Below, one piece after another: positions 27,449-34,669 of a stretch of 34,669 nucleotides of DNA. The translations under genes and the position numbers were made by a program. This DNA is from a virus. The notes below the pieces were generated by a model that was not told the DNA's origin, made no database searches, and worked only from the letters and a program-made list of their open reading frames with translations. How positions within the stretch are numbered: position 1 is the first letter of the stretch; each line of letters starts with the position of its first letter. The stretch lies in IMG/VR virus record IMGVR_UViG_3300012988_000030, positions 1 to 34,669 of that record. One strand, given 5' to 3'.

Positions 27449-27909
27449 TACTGACCCCTCGGCACGTAGCTCAACGGCTGCGGCGCGTTCTGCGTCGGCA
27501 TCGGCTGGCCCGTGTACTTCGGCGCCGTGCTGGCGACAGAAACGTCCTTCATGCCGTCAGCCTTGATGGGCGACGTGTACGCGCCGCCAGCGATGTCCGG
27601 GGAGCCTTGCCCGCCGTTCATCGAGTTCGCCATGCTGCTGTTCATGTCGAAGAACGACTCTTGGTTCGCCGTCGCCTTCATGTGCGCCTGGTTCACCGCG
27701 TCGCGGTAGCTCAGATAGTCGGCTGCAGCCTGCCGGTCCGCTTCGACCTTCGCCCGCTGGGCTTCCTGCTGCGCCTCGTCGTCGCCGCTGCCGAAGTAGC
27801 CCATCAAGCCACCGATGACAGCCCCGCCGGCCATTCCCCAAGGTCCGAGCGCCGCGCCGGTAGCCGCGCCACTTGCTGCACCAGTCGCCGTTCCGCTCAG
27901 TCTGCTCAT
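27448..27909 (-). CDS. Glycine-zipper virion protein (153 aa)
   Basis: ATG 27909 has AAGGAA upstream. The N-terminus is a run of GxxxG/AxxxA repeats (TATGAASGAATGAALG, then GGAVIGGLMGYFGS), a glycine zipper able to insert into or pack within membranes. A charged helix (EAQQEAQRAKVEADRQAAAD) and a disordered tail follow. It lies just after the gp10-like gene and probably takes part in the ejection channel. Confidence 0.6.
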   Translation of the reverse strand: MSRLSGTATGAASGAATGAALGPWGMAGGAVIGGLMGYFGSGDDEAQQEAQRAKVEADRQAAADYLSYRDAVNQAHMKATANQESFFDMNSSMANSMNGGQGSPDIAGGAYTSPIKADGMKDVSVASTAPKYTGQPMPTQNAPQPLSYVPRGQ

Positions 27910-27918
27910 GGGATTCCT

Positions 27919-29412
27919 TCAGTCAGATAGTACGTCAAATTCCTCGGTCATACCAACCAAAGCGAGGTCTTCGGTGCCGGAATATTCGAACCGCCACTGG
28001 CGGCGCCTGTACACGCCCAGGGATGTGAGCTGAATCACAATCTCAGTGTCCCCAAGCGGACCCAGTTCAATCTCCAGGGGAGTGCAGAACGGGCCTGGGT
28101 TGTCGCGCCAGCTGAGCAGAGCCTTCGAGTCGGCGCTGGCTGCGGTAGCCCCGCGACGCATCGCGACGTAGACCTGCCGGCAGTGTTTGCGCTCGTCGGT
28201 GCCGCGATTGATGAACCCGGAGTCCACCCGCATGTTGATGGGCTCGCCGAAGTCGTCCTGCGCGTCCAGGCTGAAGCGCCCGACGCGCCCGCTTGCCGTG
28301 CCCACCAGCACGTCGTGGCTCGTCGGTGAAATGGTCGACGCAGTGACCGCGAATTGCGTCCAGTTGCCGTTCGCCCAACCAAGCCACTCCGACCAACCGC
28401 TGCCCTTCTGGAAGGCGAAGGTGCGTCCGTCCGTGGGGAACGTCCAGACCATGGCGTCTAGCGGTCCCGTGGTGACGCGGTAACCGAAGCAGTCGGACAC
28501 CGTGCCGATGTCGTCCAGCGTTCGCTTGATAGGGTCGCTGATGACCGACTCCGAGCGCGCATCGCTGAGCACGACGCGGCGTAGGTCGTCGAGCCACGCG
28601 AATTGCTGGTTGGCTTTCACGACGCTGTAGGGCGCCGCGCAGCCGAGTTCGCGCGTGACCGAAGGCGACCACCCCGCCGGGATGCCAGTATCGCTCACGA
28701 ATGGGTCCGGCGAGAACACCTGCAGGCTCTTGGTCCCGAAGCAGAACACCTCGTTGGTGTTCTCGTGCACCGCGAGCACCGGGTCTGGGTTGGCCTCCGA
28801 GCTGAAGTGCCCAGCGCCGCCCACAATGGCGCCCTCGGTCCACACCTCCATGTTGGCGTAGCTGGTGTTCCCGTTAGAGATGCCGCTGAAGCGCACGATC
28901 GACTTGTCGTAGTCGACGGTGGTGCTGATTTGCGCGATGTTGCCGAGCAGGCGCGACGAGTTCGCAGCGACGTGCGTGGCGCGCGGCGGGTCTCCGCCGA
29001 GGCGTGACGCGGCGTTCGTGGAGAGCACAATCTTCTCCATCGCGTCGCCGCCAGCAATCACCAGGATGAGCTGCGTTTCAGCGAAGATTGGCCGACCTGC
29101 GCCGGCGAGCGTAGCGTCGGTGTTTGGTGCGCCGAGCAGTGTCGCGCCGGCCGGGCCGACCGCGTAGAGCTGCCGGAACAGCGGCTCGTTGGCTACGGCG
29201 TACAGCGACCCGCCCACCGTCGCGTACAGGCCGCTGATGCCCGTCGCATCGACCACCGACGAGGTGAAGCCGGGCGCTGCTTGGAGCCCTGGGCGACGGC
29301 GGATTGTGCCCGCTGGGTCGACCATCACGTTGACGGCCACGCCGGGGGCGCCAGATAGCACGTCCTGCCCGGTACTCTGCTGGTTCACGAAACTGATTGG
29401 CGCGCTCGGCAT
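27919..29412 (-). CDS. P22 gp10-like tail hub / DNA-stabilization protein
   Basis: 497 residues from ATG 29412 (TAATG overlap); P22 gp10 has 472. The start (FVNQQSTGQDVLSGAPGVAV, then PAGTIRRRPGL) is the family's typical opening. The rest is a run of beta blades with TSHDVLVGTASGRVGRFSLD and DSGFINRGTDERKHCRQVYV near the end, like a beta-propeller. In P22 gp10 forms a hexameric ring beneath gp4, closing the portal channel and carrying the needle and tailspikes. It is followed by ejection proteins, as in P22-like phages. Confidence 0.75.
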   Translation of the reverse strand: MPSAPISFVNQQSTGQDVLSGAPGVAVNVMVDPAGTIRRRPGLQAAPGFTSSVVDATGISGLYATVGGSLYAVANEPLFRQLYAVGPAGATLLGAPNTDATLAGAGRPIFAETQLILVIAGGDAMEKIVLSTNAASRLGGDPPRATHVAANSSRLLGNIAQISTTVDYDKSIVRFSGISNGNTSYANMEVWTEGAIVGGAGHFSSEANPDPVLAVHENTNEVFCFGTKSLQVFSPDPFVSDTGIPAGWSPSVTRELGCAAPYSVVKANQQFAWLDDLRRVVLSDARSESVISDPIKRTLDDIGTVSDCFGYRVTTGPLDAMVWTFPTDGRTFAFQKGSGWSEWLGWANGNWTQFAVTASTISPTSHDVLVGTASGRVGRFSLDAQDDFGEPINMRVDSGFINRGTDERKHCRQVYVAMRRGATAASADSKALLSWRDNPGPFCTPLEIELGPLGDTEIVIQLTSLGVYRRRQWRFEYSGTEDLALVGMTEEFDVLSD

Positions 29413-31070
29413 TAGCTCAACACGGCTTTCCCGATTTGGTACCAGAACCCAACGCCGGCAGGGCTAGGCAGCCAAGCGAGGGTCACTTCGGCTAATCCGA
29501 AGTTGTTGATTGGCAGCGGGGCCACCCCCGGGTCGAATATGATGTTGGTGCCGCCGGCAACCGTGATGGCTACACCGGCCGTGTTCGTGATGTGCAGGAC
29601 CCACTTGTCGCCGAACGATCCTTTATTCGCATTCACGGTCAAATTGACGCCGCCCGTACGCGCTACGATACTTGTGCCGAACGCTTTCGGGTCCACGGTT
29701 ACAGCAGCTGCGGCGACGCCCCCGAGTGTCTCTGTGCGCGCCATGCGCGTCTGGTGGCCGTTGTACTGCCGCGCCGTTCCGATCGCGGCATAGCCGTCGG
29801 TGGTGTACCCGTATGGCGTGCACCCGGGCGCAGACGAGCCCATGTCACCGAATACGTTCCCGTACTCGAAGCAATCTAAGTAGGGTGCGGCCAGTGAGTT
29901 GAAGATGGCCGTACACGCCATCGCGGTGTTGGCGGCAAAGTTATTCCCAACGACGACCACGCTTCCAGTTACAGGCGCGATGTTGATGTACTTGATTCCG
30001 GGCCCGGCGAGCGCGGCGGACCAGTCGAAGCGATTGCCTTCGAACACGCCGTTGTCGACGCAGTCGACCATGGTGACGCCCACCGCGTTGGCGTTGATGA
30101 GGTCGCAGTCGCGCACAATCATTCGCGCGTTGCCACTGTTGATGAGCAGCTGTGCCGCCGTCAGAGAAATCTTCATAAAGCAGCGCGTGAAGACCGTTTT
30201 CAGTGCGCTGGTCCCGCCGACCCCCGCGTACAGCGTCTCCGACCGCGCGTCGTTGCCTAGAATGCAGTCAGTGAAATGGAACTCCCCAGAGCTGGCTCCC
30301 GTGTACGTGATGTACACCCCGGGCGCCGCACCGTTGATGTACCCGAACCACATCTGGCTCACGGAAGAGATAGAGCCAGCCGGATTGGCCGGCAGCGTGA
30401 TGGCGCCCACCGAAACAGCGCTGTCTACGGCCAACCTAGTCGACATGCCCCCGCTACCGAGCCACGCCACGTTGGCGGCCAACGGGATAGCCGCGGTGAT
30501 GCGGTAGGTGCCTGGCGGGAAGAACACCGTGCCGCCGCCGACCGATGTGGCAGCAGCTTGCGCGGTCGAAATTGCAGGCCCATCGTCGGCAATGCCGTTA
30601 CCCACTGCGCCGTAGTTCTTCACGTTGAAGAACGTGGTGGAGAAGGCGGCACTCAGGTTCGTGGGTACGCCGTTGAAAAGCACCTTGAAGTCGGGAGCGC
30701 CCGCACTCGTGAGCCACCGGTCGAGCACAATCTCCAGGTTCGTCGGCTTCTGGGTGCCGCTCGCGCCGGTTGTGTAATCGATGCCGGTGAAGCTCGGCGA
30801 GATGACCTCGACCGCCGCATCGTAGTCGCCAGCCACGAACTCGCACACGTCGGTGCCGAGCGAGCTGTACACAGTCACGTCCACCAGGGCAGAGACGTAC
30901 GCAATGAGCCGCCCATCCGAGTCCAGCGGCACACCGGTCCCCGGGAGCAGCTGCGTGCCCTCGAAGTCGGCGTAGTAGTTGGCCGGCGTAGTTGTGCCGC
31001 GGAGTACCAGGTTCACCGACCCGTTTTCGGCTCCGCGAATACCTGCCGCGAGTGGCGCTATCAGCTTCAT
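29412..31070 (-). CDS. Tailspike with pectate-lyase-type right-handed beta-helix
   Basis: 552 residues from ATG 31070, with GGAG 5 nt upstream. The N-terminal part (about 1-100: IRGAENGSVNLVLRGTTTPA) resembles particle-binding domains of phage fibres. Residues 148-192 (FNVKNYGAVGNGIADDGPAI, then GGTVFFPPGTYRI) are the pectate lyase 3 superfamily opening that begins a beta-helix. Repeated short strands with Asn/Gly turns follow to about 450, then a beta-sandwich-like end. Tailspikes bind and cut host surface polysaccharide. The enzyme's specificity cannot be read from the sequence. Confidence 0.8.
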   Translation of the reverse strand: MKLIAPLAAGIRGAENGSVNLVLRGTTTPANYYADFEGTQLLPGTGVPLDSDGRLIAYVSALVDVTVYSSLGTDVCEFVAGDYDAAVEVISPSFTGIDYTTGASGTQKPTNLEIVLDRWLTSAGAPDFKVLFNGVPTNLSAAFSTTFFNVKNYGAVGNGIADDGPAISTAQAAATSVGGGTVFFPPGTYRITAAIPLAANVAWLGSGGMSTRLAVDSAVSVGAITLPANPAGSISSVSQMWFGYINGAAPGVYITYTGASSGEFHFTDCILGNDARSETLYAGVGGTSALKTVFTRCFMKISLTAAQLLINSGNARMIVRDCDLINANAVGVTMVDCVDNGVFEGNRFDWSAALAGPGIKYINIAPVTGSVVVVGNNFAANTAMACTAIFNSLAAPYLDCFEYGNVFGDMGSSAPGCTPYGYTTDGYAAIGTARQYNGHQTRMARTETLGGVAAAAVTVDPKAFGTSIVARTGGVNLTVNANKGSFGDKWVLHITNTAGVAITVAGGTNIIFDPGVAPLPINNFGLAEVTLAWLPSPAGVGFWYQIGKAVLS

Positions 31071-31071
31071 G

Positions 31072-31899
31072 TCAGCTCCAGCTCACACGCGAGCCGCCCG
31101 TGGCCAGCTGCACGTTCACTCTGCCGGTGGCGCCCGGTCCCATTGCGACATCCGCGCCCAATAGTAGGCTGAGCCCCTGCCATTTCACCTGCGTCACCGA
31201 TACAGCCGGAGTCATGTCGATGGCTGCGTAGTTCGAGAAACCTACCGTTCCCGCAGATACGACAACACTCTCCATTGTGAACCCTACTGCTGTGACGGTA
31301 GCCGGCACGGTGATGGCCATCTTGGGTTGCGCGCCTGTAGCCGTAGCAATGGAAATAAATGTAGACGTGTCTACGCGGGCGCGAGACGCGGCTACCGCTA
31401 GGGCGGCTGCGTTGTCGGTTGCGCCGCACTCGAAGTAGCATCCGCGTACCACGCAATCGGTCCCGGTAATCGCCACTCTGTCAACTGTATTCGCTTGCAC
31501 GCTGGGCGGGAAATAGATGTTCCTTATCTCACACCCCACCGACGACATCACTATCACCGTGGAGTTTGGGTTGTTGATGAGGAACGACACCGCTGGCTTT
31601 CCGCTTGTAGTACCCTCTCCGATTAGCGTGAGCCTCTTGTTGAGCACCGCTGGGGCCACCAGCGTTTGGGTGTGCCCAGCTAGGAACACGATGATGTCGT
31701 CATCGGCAGAATTCGTGATGGCCTGGGCAATCGTCGCCAGAGGCTTCTCTCGGTTCTGCCCCGCTGGGCTTGCGGCATCGGTGCCAATGAGCGAGCTCAC
31801 GTACCAGACGTTGCCGGTCATTTGCAGTGGCTTCGCCAGGTCGAGCGAGTCGCCAGGCGCCGTGCCACCGATGCCGTTGGGATAAAATTGGACAGTCAT
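31072..31899 (-). CDS. Beta-helix virion protein (275 aa)
   Basis: ATG 31899 overlaps the upstream stop (ATGA). Residues about 30-75 (VWYVSSLIGTDAASPAGQNR, then KPLATIAQAI and IIVFLAGHTQ) match the opening of right-handed beta-helix proteins of the DUF1565/pectin-lyase class. Rungs such as CEIRNIYFPP and CVVRGCYFEC follow. It lacks an N-terminal particle-binding domain like that of the tailspike. It may be a second, shorter spike or a capsid fibre. It resembles the protein at 32688 in style. Confidence 0.65.
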   Translation of the reverse strand: MTVQFYPNGIGGTAPGDSLDLAKPLQMTGNVWYVSSLIGTDAASPAGQNREKPLATIAQAITNSADDDIIVFLAGHTQTLVAPAVLNKRLTLIGEGTTSGKPAVSFLINNPNSTVIVMSSVGCEIRNIYFPPSVQANTVDRVAITGTDCVVRGCYFECGATDNAAALAVAASRARVDTSTFISIATATGAQPKMAITVPATVTAVGFTMESVVVSAGTVGFSNYAAIDMTPAVSVTQVKWQGLSLLLGADVAMGPGATGRVNVQLATGGSRVSWS

Positions 31900-32645
31900 C
31901 GCCTTCGGTACCTATTCCAACCCGTCATGTGGTCAATTGTGGCCTGCATGTTGACGCTCTGCTTGGAGTAGCCTTTGCAGATGTCCTTCTTCGCACCGGC
32001 AAGCTGGTCCATGTAGCCCACGCGCTCGAGCCCCATCGAGTTGTCGAGCGCCAGGCGCCCCGCCAGCGCGTAGATGAAGTACTCGTCCCAGTAACGCTCG
32101 AACGGCAGCGTGTTGTTGCCGTCAGTCACGTCCGGTCGCAGCTGGTGGTACTGGAACCGAATCCGCCCGCCGTCCTCCGAAGCGCTCGGCGTCGGCCAAA
32201 GGTAGAGCGTCGACTGCGGAGCGTTGCGCGCGAAGTAGTACATGGTCGGCCGCGACTGCGCGGACTTCGAGCTCATGTTCTGGTAGGTGTCCCGGTCCAT
32301 TTTGATGACGACAGTTTCACTGGACGCCTGGAACGGCACCTGGCTCACCGTCGGATCGATGTAGGCGCCGTTTCCCACGCAGTCGATGACGTTCTCCGGC
32401 AGCGTGTAGAGGTTCTGCGCTTCAGCCAGCACCACGTAGCCGGGCTGCACCGCGCGCATGGCGATACCCTCGGCCTCAAGCGCCGTCACGATGACACTGA
32501 GCAGTTGGCGCGCCACGCGAGCCTGTACAGTCGTCGGCGACTGCTGGACGTTCAGTACGCCAGCGCGGCGGTACGCCATGGCCACGATTTCATCTATCGT
32601 GGGTACGTAAGTGCTGGTCGCTGCTTCGGTCTGTGCGAGAGGCAT
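31896..32645 (-). CDS. P22 gp4-like head-to-tail adaptor
   Basis: 249 residues from ATG 32645. The N-terminal helices (TIDEIVAMAYRRAGVLNV, then ARQLLSVIVTALEAEGIAM), the central LPENVIDCVGNGAYI and the RPTMYYFARNAPQSTLYLWP segment fit the P22 gp4 / tail adaptor group (P22 gp4 has 166 aa, so this is longer). It would bind below the portal and receive the gp10-like hub. The C-terminal helical part (RLALDNSMGLERVGYMDQLA) is typical too. The only Shine-Dalgarno (GGAG) lies in the arm of a stem-loop that ends next to the ATG. Confidence 0.65.
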   Translation of the reverse strand: MPLAQTEAATSTYVPTIDEIVAMAYRRAGVLNVQQSPTTVQARVARQLLSVIVTALEAEGIAMRAVQPGYVVLAEAQNLYTLPENVIDCVGNGAYIDPTVSQVPFQASSETVVIKMDRDTYQNMSSKSAQSRPTMYYFARNAPQSTLYLWPTPSASEDGGRIRFQYHQLRPDVTDGNNTLPFERYWDEYFIYALAGRLALDNSMGLERVGYMDQLAGAKKDICKGYSKQSVNMQATIDHMTGWNRYRRR

Positions 32646-32680
32646 TGGGCTCCAGGGGCGCCAGTCCCAGCTGGAGCCCA
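32646..32680 (-). promoter_or_regulatory. Stem-loop hiding the Shine-Dalgarno of the gp4-like gene
   Basis: Perfect 10-bp arms TGGGCTCCAG (32646-32655) and CTGGAGCCCA (32671-32680) around a 15-nt GC-rich loop fill the space between two late genes. In the leftward mRNA the 3' arm contains GGAG four nucleotides before the ATG at 32645. No U-run follows, so a terminator is unlikely; translational control is the better reading. Confidence 0.6.
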
Positions 32681-32687
32681 GCTTCTG

Positions 32688-33650
32688 TTAGGTGTCGACG
32701 GTAGGTAGAAGCTTGCCGCTTGCAAGCGGGTCGTTGACGATGAAGTTTTGGAAGAACCCCATGGTCACCGCTGCGCCGATGGTAATCCCGGTCGTTCCGG
32801 ATACGCTCGCGCCAGTACTCAGCACCGTAATGGTGTTGTAGGCGCACTGCCCAGAGATAGCGACGTTACCAAGTGCAATCGCGGCCACTGATCCGGCCGT
32901 GATATTGTTTATCACGTTGCGAAGAATCTTCAGCCTTGCCGCCACGGCGATGACGTTGATATTGCCGGTAGCGCTCGTGGCCCCAGACATAATTTCGTTG
33001 TCACAGATGCGCCCGTCTCCACCGGTACTGTTGATCAGGATGGTGACAGTGTTGGCGCTGTTTGCACCACGGAAAACATTGCCGCTGATGTCGTAGCGCC
33101 CAGCCGTACCAGTAACGCTCAACACAGTGATTGCGTTGGCTAGCCCGTTTCCGACCTCGAGCTCATTTTGGAAAAAACCGAAGTCGTTCCCGCTGACCGT
33201 AATCGCCAGTACCGTGTTCGTCCCGGTGGCCGCCGGCCCTGCCGTCAGTAGCCGCAGCCCGGCGATGAGTACGTCGTTTTGCGCTATCACAAGCGATCCG
33301 GCCGTGTTTGTCCAGGTGAAAGTAGGGGCGTTATTGCCCCGTCCGACGCCAACGATTTTCGTACCAGGCAGCAAAGCCGCTGCGAACGCCGCGCTCATCG
33401 TCGCGTCTACGTTCTCAACGTGACCAGGTAAGCAGACAACGAAGTCTCCCATGCCCGAGCGAACACGCGCCAACCCCTGAGCCAGCGTAGGCACCAGGTT
33501 CGTTGCCAGGAAGGCATCGTCTCCATTCTGGACTCCCGTGGAGCGTACGAAGGCCGCCACCCGAGCGCCAGGAGGTAACACAAGCCCATATTGGGTACGA
33601 AGGCCAGCGTTTGAGTAAATCTGCTGTGCGTCTTGTAGGGAAATGCCCAT
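32688..33650 (-). CDS. Beta-helix virion protein next to the capsid gene (320 aa)
   Basis: ATG 33650 with a strong GAGGAG. Residues about 55-135 (LVPTLAQGLARVRSGMGDFV, then PGTKIVGVGRGNNAPTFTW) open a right-handed beta-helix, and regular rungs with AITVSGNDFGFFQNELEVGN follow to the C-terminus (TIGAAVTMGFFQNFIVNDPL). It lies directly after the major capsid gene, so it could decorate the capsid or act as a head fibre rather than a tail part. The fold is well supported; location is inference. Confidence 0.65.
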   Translation of the reverse strand: MGISLQDAQQIYSNAGLRTQYGLVLPPGARVAAFVRSTGVQNGDDAFLATNLVPTLAQGLARVRSGMGDFVVCLPGHVENVDATMSAAFAAALLPGTKIVGVGRGNNAPTFTWTNTAGSLVIAQNDVLIAGLRLLTAGPAATGTNTVLAITVSGNDFGFFQNELEVGNGLANAITVLSVTGTAGRYDISGNVFRGANSANTVTILINSTGGDGRICDNEIMSGATSATGNINVIAVAARLKILRNVINNITAGSVAAIALGNVAISGQCAYNTITVLSTGASVSGTTGITIGAAVTMGFFQNFIVNDPLASGKLLPTVDT

Positions 33651-33660
33651 GGTTCACTCC

Positions 33661-34578
33661 TCAGGCGTTCACGAACAGGCAGCAGCGCGGGTCAGACCAC
33701 CCACGTGCCCAGCGGGCATAGATGCCGTACTTGAGCAACAGTTGGTCGTTGTCGACCCAGCTTCGGGTGTTCGGCTTCTTGCGCCACTTCCACTTGAACC
33801 CGTTGTCGATGTCGCCGAGCAACGCCCAGTTCGTGGTCGAGTTCGACCAGTACTTGATGGGCGTGGTGGTGAGGTTCATGTCGTGAACCACGTTGATTTC
33901 GTTGAAGGCGCCCGGGGTCGGGTCCTTGATTGACTTGTTCAGGCCCTCCCAGATGTACCACTGCTCCTCGGGACACACGGAGCCCTTCACTTCGACACCT
34001 TCGGTGATGCCGTCGTGACCGGGGAACTTGTGCATCTGAGTCGTGGCGGTCGCCACGGCAATGCGACTCGGGCTCATGGGAACCGTCATCAAGTTGGAGA
34101 ACGTTCCGCCGCCTGGCAGCGTGTGCGTCGCGCTCGCCAGGGGCTGACCGTCTCCGCCAACGTACAACACGTTCGTCGCGCGTTGCCAGATGTTGGTCGC
34201 GTCGATGTCGACCGTCTTGTATAGCGCACGCGGGAGGCGAGCGGCCGCTTGGATGATGGCGGGGTACTTGGAGTCCTCGGCCGCCTCTTCCGTGACGATG
34301 AGCTTCAACGCGAACGTGCGCGCGATGTAGCGGGTCAGCGCACCCTCTTGGATGCCTCCAGCTTGCATCTCGGCGCCTTCCGCCTTCTCGGCAGCCAACC
34401 CGGGGCCGGCCATTTCCAGGTCGTCCTCGTAGTTGTCTTCCATGTTCGTCTGCTTCATCCACTTGGGCATGAGCAGCTTCTTCTTGTAATCGGTCAGGTT
34501 GTCGTCGACCACTTCGTCGAGCGTCAACTTCAGACCGTCAGCAATGGTGCTGGTAAAAACGGGAATGCCTGCGGGCAT
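33661..34578 (-). CDS. Major capsid protein
   Basis: 305 residues from ATG 34578 with GGAG upstream. The N-terminal region (LKLTLDEVVDDNLTDYKKKL, about 14-40), central GGIQEGALTRYIARTFALKL and late DIDATNIWQRATNVLYVG fit HK97-fold-type phage coat proteins of this size. The position also fits: last in the head genes, followed by a connector and tail genes. The C-terminal part (NNTRSW-type loop and KYGIYARWARGWSDPRC) closes the domain. No scaffold-like extension is present. Fold assignment is by pattern, not by search. Confidence 0.7.
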   Translation of the reverse strand: MPAGIPVFTSTIADGLKLTLDEVVDDNLTDYKKKLLMPKWMKQTNMEDNYEDDLEMAGPGLAAEKAEGAEMQAGGIQEGALTRYIARTFALKLIVTEEAAEDSKYPAIIQAAARLPRALYKTVDIDATNIWQRATNVLYVGGDGQPLASATHTLPGGGTFSNLMTVPMSPSRIAVATATTQMHKFPGHDGITEGVEVKGSVCPEEQWYIWEGLNKSIKDPTPGAFNEINVVHDMNLTTTPIKYWSNSTTNWALLGDIDNGFKWKWRKKPNTRSWVDNDQLLLKYGIYARWARGWSDPRCCLFVNA

Positions 34579-34581
34579 GGC

Positions 34582-34669
34582 TCAATTCTCCGGGGTTGGC
34601 GCGACGCGCCGAGGTCGTGGGGGTTGCTTGCCTGCCGGTGCGGGACTTTCGTCCGGGGCCGGTTTCTCC
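34582..34669 (-). CDS. C-terminal end of an upstream head gene (partial)
   Basis: The last 28 codons of a gene reading in from the right edge, stop TGA at 34584-34582. The visible part is Pro/Arg/Lys-rich and disordered (EKPAPDESPAPAGKQPPRPR, then VAPTPEN). It lies just upstream of the major capsid gene, where scaffold or head-maturation proteins are usual. Nothing more can be said. Confidence 0.45.
   Translation of the reverse strand, partial: EKPAPDESPAPAGKQPPRPRRVAPTPEN

Noticed and set aside
29412-31070. Diversity-generating retroelement acting on the tailspike
   Set aside because: No reverse transcriptase gene and no template/variable repeat pair was found in the window.
1-34669. Integrase, terminase or portal gene
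   Set aside because: No tyrosine or serine recombinase, terminase large subunit or portal protein pattern was found on either strand; they may lie outside the window.

Overview
The window looks like about 35 kb of a temperate, short-tailed (podovirus-like) phage or prophage of a high-GC bacterium, most likely a proteobacterium. Four things support this: a P22-type tail module (gp10-like and gp4-like proteins, a tailspike, several Ala/Gly/Gln-rich ejection-type proteins), an ERF single-strand annealing protein with helper nucleases, a T4-type lysozyme with a holin, and a winged-helix repressor. Terminase, portal and integrase are not present here and would have to lie outside the window. The host cannot be named from the sequence alone.

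Layout. (1) 1-2176, leftward: a seven-gene cluster (1-1522) headed by an SSB-like protein ending in an acidic IPF tip, then a two-gene winged-helix repressor unit (1584-2176) whose promoter places the transcription start on or next to its ATG, so the mRNA is probably leaderless. (2) 2177-2831: a control region without convincing genes, holding a G4-prone tract, a 14-bp palindrome and a TGTGCCA repeat cluster. (3) 2832-17115, rightward: an almost unbroken chain of more than 30 overlapping genes. The first part (2883-5982) is cargo read from three near-identical promoter cassettes at 2832, 3462 and 4906. A tRNA-like or attP-like element follows (5967-6061). Next comes the recombination/replication block (6642-11306): ERF protein, Cas4/AddB-type Fe-S nuclease, SF2 helicase, a DnaA domain IV-only protein and a Ref/DUF968 HNH-like nuclease. 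Then come fast-evolving accessory genes (11303-17115) rich in CxxC zinc-binding microproteins and in duplicated segments. (4) 17118-34669, leftward: late genes. In transcription order from the right edge they are a head-gene tail fragment, major capsid protein, beta-helix protein, gp4-like adaptor, second beta-helix protein, tailspike, gp10-like hub, four ejection-type proteins, two further virion candidates including an SGNH esterase, a lysis cassette and two small proteins. One HNH endonuclease gene (17814-18284) sits on the opposite strand inside this late block.

How the parts work together. A ribbon-helix-helix candidate (6341-6601) faces the ERF operon across a palindrome with core TTACAnTGTAA. 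The same core lies in the promoter of the SSB-like operon at 1551-1561. This suggests one small regulator controlling a two-locus recombination regulon. The repeated TTGACG-N17-TAGnnT cassettes suggest a second layer of shared control over cargo genes, perhaps by the winged-helix repressor. Rightward and leftward transcription collide at 17115/17118 with only 2 bp between stop codons.
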